From positions 79,935 to 143,934 of IMG/VR virus record IMGVR_UViG_3300021425_002093: DNA of 64,000 nt; one strand, 5' to 3'. The stretch comes from a virus. Below, one piece after another: positions 29,101-38,900 of the stretch. Every line of letters begins with the position of its first letter. Position 1 is the stretch's first letter. The notes beneath the pieces were generated by a model that did no database searches, was not told where the DNA came from, and saw only the letters and a program-made list of their open reading frames with translations. Position numbers and translations under genes: made by a program.

Positions 29101-31116
29101 AGAAAATGTGGCAGCATTCGTTTGATAAGAAAGCTCCAAGGCATTCTGGACACCATCGAAGAAAGCAAACGAAGTACTGCCCGGCCCAGTTAATCCAAAT
29201 CTCCAAAGGTTAATTGATCCTTCATCTCTAAATGCAATTTGAGATCGACCTGTAGCGGATGCTCGATCAATCGCTAGACCAGCATCTCCATCAGCGAGAG
29301 TAATAACAGTAGCATTTTTTGAGGATAGTTTTCTAGCAATTGCAACATCACCATTATTTTCACATGTTATAAAGCTTGTAAACGCACCAGATACATCCGT
29401 ATTAGCAGATTGTCCCGTAAATCCAAAAAGACGCATTCCTCCATTACTATACTCAAGATCAATTGCAGATCCATATGTTGCTGTACTAGTCCAACCATTA
29501 TTATAATAGACATTGGAAGAAATATGAGCATTTTGAGTAGTTAAGAAAAGCGTGCCCGTACTTCCCGACCCGAATCCTGCAACAGTTTGAAAGCCTGCTC
29601 CAGTTGGCTTTTCGAATAATACATAAGTGCTATCTGGACTAAAGGTGCTTATTCCGTTCGCCTGAAGTCCTTCAACAGTTGCTGTACCAAGTAGCGACAT
29701 AGCACCTGATGGCTGAATTATCATTGGATATGTTAATGCACCAATCTCTCCAGTTGCAAACTTGAATTTTCCCCCACCTCCAGCATTTGCATTTGAGTGT
29801 AAAACAATATCAGAGATACTAGAAAGTACTGTCTTATTTGATCCGTCGATATAGTTTGTTGTATCGTCATCAAACTCTAAGAAATCATATGTGCCATTTG
29901 AAACTAGTTGTGTGGAAACAGTTCCCTCAAAAGTTGCGGCTAAAGATGTGCCACTTATAGTTAGAGCTAATGCCGAATTTGCTGTTGAGGTGCTATTTGC
30001 ATCTCCATCAACGTATAACTGAAAATCCCCACGATTGTTTCTGACAACAATTGAGCCTCCGTCATCAGTTAATAGAAGATCTGCAAACTGATCATTGGCG
30101 TTTCCTACAAATAACGAATTTGTTGTATCTGGCGAAACAGTTACCACAGAAATTGTACTGCTAGAATTAATATCTGGAGAGTCGATGGATGATGCAGTGA
30201 GACTACCAGAGTGAATCGCTCCAGCGACACCAAGTCCTCCAGCGAGAGTCATTGATCCAGTTGTTGTACTTGTTGATGCTGTCGTATCTGTCATATTGAC
30301 AGTGCTGTATGCTGTCGTTGGGCCAAACCTATTCCAATCATATCCATAGTTTAGTCGATTTGTATTATATGCGACTAAGAAAAGATTATTGATTCTTACA
30401 GCGCCACTGACGTTGTTCGGATTTTTAAGTGTGTATCGAACCGCTGTAACACCATTCGCATTGTTTCCCGCAACTGGACGTACAATGGTGTTTTCAGTTC
30501 CGTTTGTAATGTCACACTCAGTTTGCCATGCGCCGTTTCGAAACGTTTCTATTTTTACGTCTCTAGCACGAAATGATCCTGATCCAAAAGTAATTCCTAC
30601 AATAGCGGAATATGTTGTAGCGTTAACATCAGTGATTTCTATAACAAGTGGAGTTGTAGATGTCGCAAGCGTATATTGAGAAGGATTAGAATCACCAAGG
30701 AATTGACTGCCAGAATTAGAAACAGTTAGCCCATTGATTGTAGTCGTAACTGTATATTTTTTATCAGCGCCTGCTAAGACGTTGTAACTAGCGGGATCGA
30801 TAAATCCCTGATTTTCCATTGCATGTTCAGCAACTACACCTCTCAACACAGTTCCTGTAGAGGTCGAAGGAAATGTTCCGCTGAAGTTACCTACTCTAAG
30901 TTCATCAATTGTCACTCGATTAGCATTGTTGTCAAGTCGAATGATATCACCGTTTGAACCGGAGATCGTTAGATTCGCAACTCCAGCTACAATATTAGTA
31001 TTGAGTGTAATCGTGTCCGCTTCAGTACTAGTTGCTCCAGTAAACTCAATTTTAGGAACATTACTTGTAGATCCCACATTGGGCGTAATTAAAATGTTTT
31101 TATCTTCCCAGGCCAT
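26167..31116 (-). CDS. Giant tail fibre with C-terminal S74 chaperone (1649 aa)
   Basis: A 1649-residue fibre. The N-terminal about 35 residues (MAWEDKNILITPNVG, then PKIEFTGA) are shared with the next two upstream genes and probably form the attachment site. The body is made of repeated beta modules, including TTGSMTLAGGLGVAG near residue 290 and several GNVGIG...P..KLHV segments (about residues 735-1085). The last 95 residues are a Peptidase_S74 intramolecular chaperone with SDVRLK (Ser about 1560, Lys five residues later), SGVIAQELEEVAPELV and a C-terminal coiled coil. In this family the domain drives trimerisation and then cleaves itself off before the Ser. The receptor-binding part should be just upstream of the cleavage site. 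Confidence 0.88.
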   Translation of the reverse strand: MAWEDKNILITPNVGSTSNVPKIEFTGATSTEADTITLNTNIVAGVANLTISGSNGDIIRLDNNANRVTIDELRVGNFSGTFPSTSTGTVLRGVVAEHAMENQGFIDPASYNVLAGADKKYTVTTTINGLTVSNSGSQFLGDSNPSQYTLATSTTPLVIEITDVNATTYSAIVGITFGSGSFRARDVKIETFRNGAWQTECDITNGTENTIVRPVAGNNANGVTAVRYTLKNPNNVSGAVRINNLFLVAYNTNRLNYGYDWNRFGPTTAYSTVNMTDTTASTSTTTGSMTLAGGLGVAGAIHSGSLTASSIDSPDINSSSTISVVTVSPDTTNSLFVGNANDQFADLLLTDDGGSIVVRNNRGDFQLYVDGDANSTSTANSALALTISGTSLAATFEGTVSTQLVSNGTYDFLEFDDDTTNYIDGSNKTVLSSISDIVLHSNANAGGGGKFKFATGEIGALTYPMIIQPSGAMSLLGTATVEGLQANGISTFSPDSTYVLFEKPTGAGFQTVAGFGSGSTGTLFLTTQNAHISSNVYYNNGWTSTATYGSAIDLEYSNGGMRLFGFTGQSANTDVSGAFTSFITCENNGDVAIARKLSSKNATVITLADGDAGLAIDRASATGRSQIAFRDEGSINLWRFGLTGPGSTSFAFFDGVQNALELSYQTNAATFSGRVNAESLELESSAAPYIYFGELDQDPDVWWRQVLDAGNLRFDISTSGLNSFTTYQEVLRMKSNGNVGIGEVDPAFKLHVRNNGAGDGTFTGGVLIENDNATAGEPALAIRNTSLGSEYWFVGLNQDDELSFSYGETFVDDNSRMNLLPTGNVGIGERVPLAKLHVKDETDLSMNVNGTGQATIQGNGYRLGFALDAEAAHIYHNSNVRDLILGTNELGHIRIKGSNGNTGIGRGNILVEPDSQFHVFDIGNSGVSDVLTIETYRGDVGASVAGSAIVFKNSDTNSAGQSRIKVGSENSTNTLGLNEECSQSFIFEVGRQTSAANTTSISVDSDNIVTVSHGTASFTVGQKIAIIGGAFASSYTVISVPSNTQFLARPTNTNVVGTTTDTTARLIQTTVQSDAMTIRADGNVGIGTTSPDHLLHLYKTNTSNTNPHILIDGPSNTERAIIFADDASDKWWMGRDNTGTVASGFGWYNHTLGKFAAYFEDAGDFTVDENIRITSGHDIIYADNSTPALRTRATAVGVNDTTYTTVFTCDGNGYGSALQVNFSGTSNNVVVAVTAYIIVNHSQDIFIRTDSGFYTPLAIRITSDNNDNFALEIKHGQATSSSTNIAVEVHPQGNEAITFTGSHSFVGNSLEHITEYGTKQSGSGGGNATFKTDGQLISGTSIVSGTTVSATKNYTYGGANYHYILEENSGNSFIGNVNGSLVASSGGYYYGAELRQMNPSATAYSAMNLRETGEIRFEQITGATGGTQVTTAVPFRIDATGNAIFTGTISANSLSLPSNGRVTAEVYDNSTGQEVIITGGESYTAITNGSGGSLTGEIVYVVAEGGLQVISHPNNWNDGASNFYTATAWSQRNTATINDAAGNSSFPGSITASGNVSAFSDVRLKTDIETLDGSKVYDMRGVSFIKDGQSGSGVIAQELEEVAPELVQDGEYKSVSYGNLVGYLIEAVKDQKKEIDELKAMVKHLLEKQ

Positions 31117-31125
31117 GTGAGTCCT

Positions 31126-34100
31126 TTACTTGTAAATCGCAGACATTAAAAAATCGAGTTTATCATTTATATTATTTATTGTCTCTTGCTGATCTTCTAT
31201 AACCTGCTGTTGCTCTTTGATTGCTTCGATTAGCAAAGGAACAATTCGCTCATAGTCAACAGTAAGAAACTCGTGATCAGTTCCAGACTTTTGCGTATAG
31301 TTTCCGTTAAACGGAGCAATCGATACAGCCTCAGGTAAGACTTCTTGAATCTCTTGTGCGAGAACACCCACTTCATGAGGCTTTGTAGGATGGAAGTCGT
31401 ACTCAGAAGTGATATCATCTATCCAATCATATTCAACACCACGAATCTTCTTGACTTTATCAATTGGATTAAGTATATTTTGGATATTTGTTTTGAGTCT
31501 TGCATCAGACGCATACGCTAAAACATTTCCCGTTGCACATACACTACCCGTAGTAGCATTGAGGAATATCCTTGCATTGCCATCAGCCGCTGCATATAGA
31601 CCCCAGCCATCAGCGTCCGCAAAGCCTATGAATGAAGCATTTGTATTCGTATATCCGATCCCATACATGTTAGATAAAGTTAGTGTGTCTGAAGATGGAT
31701 TATAATTGCTACCAATTGTATAAATTGGATTTGAACGTGCGGAGTTTTCCCCAATATTATTATATGATCCTTCAAGATGTCCAGAGTCATGCGAGCCTCT
31801 AGTTAACACATGACCCGAAGCTAAATTTATGTCTTGTTGATGTGTACTGAAATTAGTATACAACCCAACACCATCATTAAATAAATCCGCAAGTAATGAA
31901 ATTCTGGTTGAGGTGCCAGTCTGACCACCTATATCTGCTCCGCTAGAATTTTTGATCATTGCCGAAGATTGATCGGAAATTGGAGAAGGATTAAATCCAG
32001 TAGTATATGCTGTGACTACTGACTCTGTATGGAAGAAATAGTTTTCTCCACCACGCAAATAAACGATTATAAATCTTTGGTTTCCTGTTGTTCTGTATAT
32101 TCCGAGAATCGTTTTCTCGGTAGAATCATACACATTATATTCAAAACGATATCCAAACTGCATGTCTGAATATCCCTGTGGACGTGCCCATCCTACAACC
32201 ATATTGTTGTTATAAGGATCACTGCCAGACTGAGAGCTTTGAGACATAGTAAATTCATATGTGTTGTCGTAAGCACCACCTGTGGACTGAGATATCACAA
32301 CAGGATAAAAATTAGATTGGCTAAGTCCCGCTAGATTAATATTTTGTCGAGTTCTCTGAGGAGCATCCACTCCTCCGATTCTCAATGACGTACAATCTAC
32401 TGTATTAAGGTATGCATTTCTGCTCTGATCCAAAAACAGACTTGCACTCATGTACAGACCAGTTGTACCTGTCTGATTATTTCTAAAGTATACATCACCC
32501 CCGTCTGCTTGGAAATTTAGCGATGCGTTAGCGCCATTAGTTCTAGCCATGATTTCATTAGAGTCCATGATAATGTTAGCGCTATTGCTTGGACCAATCT
32601 GCAAAGCGTGAGTAGTGCTGGCCAAAGCCGCATCAGCAGTGCTTGTTAGCACTAATCTACTTGCTGTAACTTCACCATCGGAAGAGTCAATAATAACATT
32701 ATCACCACTACCACTATTTGCAATAAACTTAAAGTCTTGATCGACTCGGAAGCGATAGCTATTTTGATCGTTTACATCACCTTCACCCCAGCGCTGAAGA
32801 TTTGTATTTTCATCTCTTTTCTTAATATAAAGCTGAGAAGAATCACTGACAACTGTTCCCGTTGTACCAATCGCTAATACTTCTGGAACACTTACAAATC
32901 CAGTGTCGCTAACAAATAACTTTGAGTTTGCTATATATTCAGATTGGCCCCCAACTTCATCATATCCAACAGCCCAACCATTGAAGTTGTTATTGTAGAT
33001 AATTCCAGAGAACCACTCTTCGCCAGGAAATAAAGTATCAAGATATTTCGTCCCTATTCCACGTCCTTCATATCCAGTCATTTCAAAGATTGTTGTAGAC
33101 GCTGGTGCACCTGCCGTATCTGTTGCTTTAAGTCTTAGTACTGCACCTGTGACGTTTCCACCAAATGTATGTGATCCACCGGTCGCTGTTATCCCAGCGT
33201 CTGTCAGCGTAAGATCCGTAGAACTTAGTGACATTTTGACACTCATACTTACTGGATCAGATTCTGCAATTACAGGATTACCAGTTCCCTGATACCATTG
33301 GAAAATGTCGCCATTAAGCACAAAAGCACTTCTTTCGAGTGCTACTCCGCTAGAACTAACCCAGTCTCCTCCCCCACCTGTTGTAGCAGGCCAGACTCCA
33401 TATCCCATAACGGGACCACCGGACGATCTTTGTCCTCCCCAAGTAGCGATAGTGTCTGAATTATATCGTCCAGCAAGAATCCTAGATCCTGTTACAGTAT
33501 CTTCATCTCCAGCGTCAATTAGACCTTGAACTGTGACAGCTTGCGTACTAAAAAGAGTAGCATCACCCCGAATATAGTTTAGATACGTTCCAGCAGTGCT
33601 GTCATAATATCCGAAGTGTGTGCGATTATCTCCCTGATTTGTTCCATAATCATCTGTTGATAAGTATGCTTGTCCGTTCGGTATTGTGAAGGATCCAAAC
33701 TGAGATATCTGACCACTATTTACTTCCAGTTTTCCGCCAACTCGATAGCTGCCACTTGTGCTTGCGGACGAGGTTGCAACACTGTTGTCCAATTGTACTT
33801 CAGCAAGAAGTGTGTTGGAAGCAGTATAGGGTGCTAAAGCAGATTCAAATGTAGGCGGCTGTTGATTCGATGCAGCTCCCCAAGCACTACAGTATAAAGT
33901 AAATGCTGATATAGAACTATAAGTTAATTTAATCTGAACATACATGAGTCCGCTAGTATCGTCTCGAACTACTCGTGCTGCAGCTGCACCTGGCCAGGCA
34001 CCGTTTTGCGTCCATGTGCTTGCAAGATTGTGAATATATGCGGTGTTTGATGGTCCATATCCCACAGTTACAACAAACGTAGATGTAGAGTGAGCGGCGT

Positions 34101-35961
34101 TTTTCAGTCTAACATAAACGGGGGCATTGCTTTCAGTAACTTCAAATAATGTATACCAACTACCCGATACTCCAAATGTTGCAGTAGTATATGTTTTCTG
34201 CGATTCACGAGATAGCGGAAATCCGTTATCTTCAAATTGATCTGCGAAAACAGTGCCTGTAACTCTAACTGGGCGATTGAACGTAAATTCGTTTGCACCG
34301 TCGCTAGATGATAGAATCTCGAAGCGCACTGTATGGTCGTTCGTACCTGGCGAAACTTCGTCTTGACGATATCTAATATATCCGGTATTATCTGTAGTAT
34401 AAAGTTCGAAGTGCTGTCCCGCATCTCTACCCGTCCTAAGAATAGCATCACTTTCGCCTGAATAGTGAAATATGTCACCCCCCGAAGAAATTTCAAGTCT
34501 TTTTGTTGCGCCAGTAACAGGATCTGTAGTTCCAGAGTTACTTGTCGTTCCTGTGTAAAACTCAATCCCCCCGCCAGTGCCGACATTGCTTATAATTTGA
34601 AGTTGATTATCTCCTAAGCGAATCGCTGATTCTGTAATGTCTCCATCTTGCTTAAACCAAATGCCTGGGTGATCAGCTTCGCCTACATCATCCGTGTCTG
34701 CTTCAATAATAAGAAGTGAGCTTCCAGTGCCTCCAGATATATGCAACAACCCGTCCGGATTGTTAGTACCTATGCCAACTTTTCCCGTAGAGGTGATAAT
34801 CATTCTCTCAAAAAGACTATCAGCAGGACTATCGTTAGTGTAAAAAACTAAAGATCCTACAGCAGTATTACCTGTAGCTTCAGTAACGCCTTTAATGCCT
34901 GCTCTTGTAGTTCTTTGCGCACCGTTACCGTCAAAGTAGTTATCGCTGAATGTCAGCAAAGGCCCCTTTCCTACTGTATCAGATTCCCAGTTGACAAATA
35001 AATCCAATGCGGAATGTGTTAGTTGATGTTCATCTCCAAGAACTCTAGTGCTATCATCAATAACTTGTAGCTGTGTACTAGGATTTGAGGTGCCTACGCC
35101 AATTGCGCCGCCTGTAACAAGCGCACCACCCACTGTTACATCTTCGGTTGAAGAAATACTGAATCCAACGCCGGGTATATCGAAACTTGTATGTTGAGTA
35201 TTTCCAATTACAATTTCATTTGATGATGTCGCAGAAGTAGGCTCAGCATTCCATCCCAATAATAAGTTGTTTGATCCTGATGTAAGTGTAGATCCAGTGC
35301 CGTGACCTAGCGCAGTGTTTTTGTCTCCTGATGCTAAAAATCCGAAAGCACTGTGTCCAACACCAACGTTTTCATCTCCATCAACGTTTTGATCCATTGC
35401 ACGATAGCCGACCATGACGTTATAGTTACCCGTCTCGTTCAGTTCGAGCGCAGAGTATCCTATTGCGGTGTTTTGAGCGCCTGTCGTTTGATATCTTGAT
35501 GCAGACCAGCCAAGCGCTGTATTAGCATCGGTGGTCACAGCGTTTAGCGTAAGATATCCAATCGCTGTGTTTCGATCTACATTAGTCGCAGTAGATAATG
35601 CCTGAGCACCAACAACTGTATTTTCAAATCCTTGTACGTTCGCAGTATTTGCATTACGACCTATCGCAGTGTTATTTGAAGACGTACTAACAGCATTTGC
35701 ATTCAGTCCAAATGCAGTGTTTGTGGATGATGTGGTACTCGGGCCACCACGACCTAATATGAGTCCATCAACTGACATATAAGTGTCAGTTGTAAGCTGA
35801 CCGCCCGTTATTGCTAGAGACGTATTAGTTCCATCAAAACTAGTTGTGAGAGTAACAACACTGTTTGCTGTTGCGTTAGCGCCCGTAAATTCAATCTTAG
35901 GATCGTTAGAATTTGATCCTACATTGGGAGTAATCAGTATGTTTTTATCTTCCCAGGCCAT
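31126..35961 (-). CDS. Giant tail fibre with NTAIG repeats and S74 chaperone (1611 aa)
   Basis: A 1611-residue paralog of the flanking fibres. Residues 1-30 are almost identical to the N-terminus of the 1649-residue fibre. Residues 81-254 contain about eleven repeats of 16-17 residues around NTAIG/NTALG, resembling the head repeats of trimeric adhesins of the YadA type. The long middle is unlike its neighbours. The last 130 residues are an S74 domain: AYASDARLKTNI (Ser about 1485), the IRGVEYDW and VGVLAQEIQEVLPEAV motifs, LTVDYERIVPLLIEAI and a coiled coil. Its ATG overlaps the stop of the upstream fibre (TAATG). It likely forms a trimeric fibre for host binding. Confidence 0.88.
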   Translation of the reverse strand: MAWEDKNILITPNVGSNSNDPKIEFTGANATANSVVTLTTSFDGTNTSLAITGGQLTTDTYMSVDGLILGRGGPSTTSSTNTAFGLNANAVSTSSNNTAIGRNANTANVQGFENTVVGAQALSTATNVDRNTAIGYLTLNAVTTDANTALGWSASRYQTTGAQNTAIGYSALELNETGNYNVMVGYRAMDQNVDGDENVGVGHSAFGFLASGDKNTALGHGTGSTLTSGSNNLLLGWNAEPTSATSSNEIVIGNTQHTSFDIPGVGFSISSTEDVTVGGALVTGGAIGVGTSNPSTQLQVIDDSTRVLGDEHQLTHSALDLFVNWESDTVGKGPLLTFSDNYFDGNGAQRTTRAGIKGVTEATGNTAVGSLVFYTNDSPADSLFERMIITSTGKVGIGTNNPDGLLHISGGTGSSLLIIEADTDDVGEADHPGIWFKQDGDITESAIRLGDNQLQIISNVGTGGGIEFYTGTTSNSGTTDPVTGATKRLEISSGGDIFHYSGESDAILRTGRDAGQHFELYTTDNTGYIRYRQDEVSPGTNDHTVRFEILSSSDGANEFTFNRPVRVTGTVFADQFEDNGFPLSRESQKTYTTATFGVSGSWYTLFEVTESNAPVYVRLKNAAHSTSTFVVTVGYGPSNTAYIHNLASTWTQNGAWPGAAAARVVRDDTSGLMYVQIKLTYSSISAFTLYCSAWGAASNQQPPTFESALAPYTASNTLLAEVQLDNSVATSSASTSGSYRVGGKLEVNSGQISQFGSFTIPNGQAYLSTDDYGTNQGDNRTHFGYYDSTAGTYLNYIRGDATLFSTQAVTVQGLIDAGDEDTVTGSRILAGRYNSDTIATWGGQRSSGGPVMGYGVWPATTGGGGDWVSSSGVALERSAFVLNGDIFQWYQGTGNPVIAESDPVSMSVKMSLSSTDLTLTDAGITATGGSHTFGGNVTGAVLRLKATDTAGAPASTTIFEMTGYEGRGIGTKYLDTLFPGEEWFSGIIYNNNFNGWAVGYDEVGGQSEYIANSKLFVSDTGFVSVPEVLAIGTTGTVVSDSSQLYIKKRDENTNLQRWGEGDVNDQNSYRFRVDQDFKFIANSGSGDNVIIDSSDGEVTASRLVLTSTADAALASTTHALQIGPSNSANIIMDSNEIMARTNGANASLNFQADGGDVYFRNNQTGTTGLYMSASLFLDQSRNAYLNTVDCTSLRIGGVDAPQRTRQNINLAGLSQSNFYPVVISQSTGGAYDNTYEFTMSQSSQSGSDPYNNNMVVGWARPQGYSDMQFGYRFEYNVYDSTEKTILGIYRTTGNQRFIIVYLRGGENYFFHTESVVTAYTTGFNPSPISDQSSAMIKNSSGADIGGQTGTSTRISLLADLFNDGVGLYTNFSTHQQDINLASGHVLTRGSHDSGHLEGSYNNIGENSARSNPIYTIGSNYNPSSDTLTLSNMYGIGYTNTNASFIGFADADGWGLYAAADGNARIFLNATTGSVCATGNVLAYASDARLKTNIQNILNPIDKVKKIRGVEYDWIDDITSEYDFHPTKPHEVGVLAQEIQEVLPEAVSIAPFNGNYTQKSGTDHEFLTVDYERIVPLLIEAIKEQQQVIEDQQETINNINDKLDFLMSAIYK
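35200..35721 (-). repeat. NTAIG-type tandem protein repeat (about 11 copies of 16-17 residues)
   Basis: Codes for residues 81-254 of the 1611-residue fibre. Anchors recur as NTAFG, NTAIG, NTVVG, NTAIG, NTALG, NTAIG, NVMVG, NVGVG, NTALG, NLLLG and NEIVIG at steps of 16 or 17 residues. Such regular steps suit a beta-roll with one turn per repeat. Two related copies occur in the 233-residue protein at 49890-50591. Confidence 0.8.
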
Positions 35962-38900
35962 TAGGATTCCTTGCGATCTTTTTCGAGAGCATCAATACGT
36001 TGTTGCATATTATTTATTAGCTCTTGTTGCTCTTTTATAGCCTCGATAAGAAGCGGAGTAATTCTCTCATAGTCAACAGTCAAGAAGTTATAATCTTCTT
36101 GCATTGCTTCTCGTTCTTCAATAGGTAATTCTTCAAACTTATTCTTTGCTTCTTCTTTTGTAACTTCACGGCCAAGCTCTTCTTCCATTTGTCGCTGAAT
36201 CTTAGACCATCCAGTTTTCTGAGAGTAGATGCCATTGAATGGAGCAGTAGTCACAACCTCGGGAAGAACTTCTTGTACTTCTTGAGCGATAACACCAACC
36301 TCATGCATCGCAGTCGGTGAGAATTCATATTCTGTTTCGATATTATCTACCCAATCATATTCTACACCACGAATTTTACAAACTTTATCAAGTGCGTTTT
36401 CAATCTTTTTGACATTAGTTTTTAAGCGACCGTCTGATGCGTATGCAGTGATATTTCCTGTTGCAAAAATGTTTCCATTTGTTGCCTGCAACCATATTCT
36501 TGCATCACCATCTGCCGCTACATACATGCCCCATCTAGCGGTGTCATATGGTAAAAATGTTGCGCTTGAATACGTATATCCAACTCCATAAAAATTACCA
36601 AGAGTTGTGGTGCCGGGATACCAACTATTACCAATGCAATAGATAGGACCTGTAGTATTTGTCGTTCCTGCATTTTCTATATCAGGATAATTGCCGTTTA
36701 AAAATCCACGACCAGCGCTAATTCGACGATAAGAATCACTAACAAGTATTCCACCCGTAGCAGAGTTTGTTGTAGTTTCAGCATTTAAGTCGATGATGAC
36801 TTTATTGCTTCCGGCCCCTTTGAATCGATACTGATTTCCAGTTCCATACCATTGTAGTCCCCAAGCATCAGCCGCTGTAGCATTGCTAGGATAATATCTT
36901 TCGCTCAAGCCATGAATATCGTGATCACCATCACCTTGATCGCCTCTTGATATAAATCCTTGTCCTAGTACGGGTCGATTTGCAATCGCAGTCGGGAATG
37001 TGATCTGTCCTGCGGCAGTATCGTCAGTATCCGATCTTAAAAAGATTCCTGAATTACCTGTGTGATAAACTTCGTACCAATTTCCCCAAGTATTTGCATT
37101 GTGTCTACGAAATGCAAGTCTACCATCAAAACCCGTCATTCCCCATGCTAATTGTCCACCGTATTGATTTCCGTCACTCTCTCCGCCTCGATGACGAACA
37201 TTTACTAAATTATACCAAGCATTTCCAAACGGAGTATTTGCATTTGCGTTAAGCGCTCCAACATAAGTTGTAACTGTTTGTGTATTAAAATCTCCAGTAG
37301 GACCATTTGGAGAGGTGACTACTTTATATCCACTGGTATACATGTCACCAGCAACGGTAAGGTCTCCAGCACTTGTATCAAAAGTCATTTGGGTTAAGAC
37401 ATTAGAACCACTATTTGTTCCCCATGTAAAGTCCCCATTCATTCTATGCCAAGCATTAGGTACTCCGGTATTAACCACAGAAGTATCAGCAAAGAAATGT
37501 CCCGCTGCAGAATATTGGAGTTCTCCTGCTGATTGCAAGGAAGCGTTATATCCTCCTCCATTACCCAGAGATCCGGTAAAGCCAATTCCTCCGCTTAAAC
37601 CGGGGCTACCATCATCTTGAAAAGTAATACGGTGTCCAGTTCCATTATTTTGGTTTCCTGTTAAAAAAAGTTGTCCATTACCATCAAATCTAGCTTTTTC
37701 AGAACCCGCACCATCTCCAAAATATGTTCCGTTTGTAGTGTTAGCATACCAGTTTAAATAAATTCCATATCCACCCTCAACACAATCTACGTGTAAGTTT
37801 CCGCTGGAAATTGCTATCGATGCTCTGTCTGCGGCCGGCCCCGCATTATTACCCCCTATTCTTAAAGTGTTTGCCGCTGGATTACTATTCGGGCCAAACG
37901 TTAGTGTATTATCTCCAGTTAGTGTTGGACTTACAGAATTTGCACCTTCATGAATAACTCTATACTGTACAGTATCACCATCAGCGTATATCGGACCAGT
38001 TGTTGAAATGCCGCCCTGTGCTATTTGATTTAAGTCCAATCTAGACGCTTCAGTGAAGGACGCCCATGCGGATGTTGTTCCGTTTGTCGAATTACTTGCG
38101 GTTGAGACATTACCCGGGTCCGTAGCATCTGGTATCCAGTCTTTTAATACCCAACTAGGAGTTTGGACGTTATCTCCAACAATAGCGGCTCTAACTTGAT
38201 TAGAACCATCATCAATATAAATTTGAACTGCGGCTCCATCATATGTACCAAGTTCTTTAATGCGAATATATCTAAATGGATTTCCCGCAAAGTAGGAATT
38301 CATTAAGCACGTTAAAGTGTTAGACGCATCGGTACCATAATGATGAGCGGCGTAAAACACAACCATCTGATGGTCACTACTATTGATATCCCAAATAGCA
38401 AATCGAGCGCCCGCTCTACCAGAGCTGACAGTTGCAATTGTGTACCACCCAACAGCTAAATTAGTTGCTGTAACGTTATCGACATAACTATCGTCAAGGA
38501 ATTCGTCAACTTGAGCTTGAGTATAGTAACGGGTGTCGGTAGTTGTATTATAATTTGCTGTCGTTAGAATCTCATTTCCATCGACTGTGGCAATGCCTCC
38601 AGTCGGAGATAATCTAACCTCGCCTTCCGTGTTTCTTAGAGTCAATATGTCATTACCAATGCTTCCAAGGCCAACCCAAGCTGTTTCTGTGCCTTGTCGC
38701 TGAAAACTGACATAACCTATTTGATTTGTCTGGGTAGTAGCATTGGTGTCATTCACTTCCAGTACGGGAGAGCCAGTAGCTATCTCTAAGTTTCCGCTGA
38801 GAGATCCCCCCGACAACGGAAGCGCTCCGATTTCAGCTAAACTCCAAGATACATTTGCTCCACCGTTGACTGCTTTTCCAGTATTTCCTATAGTAAGAGT

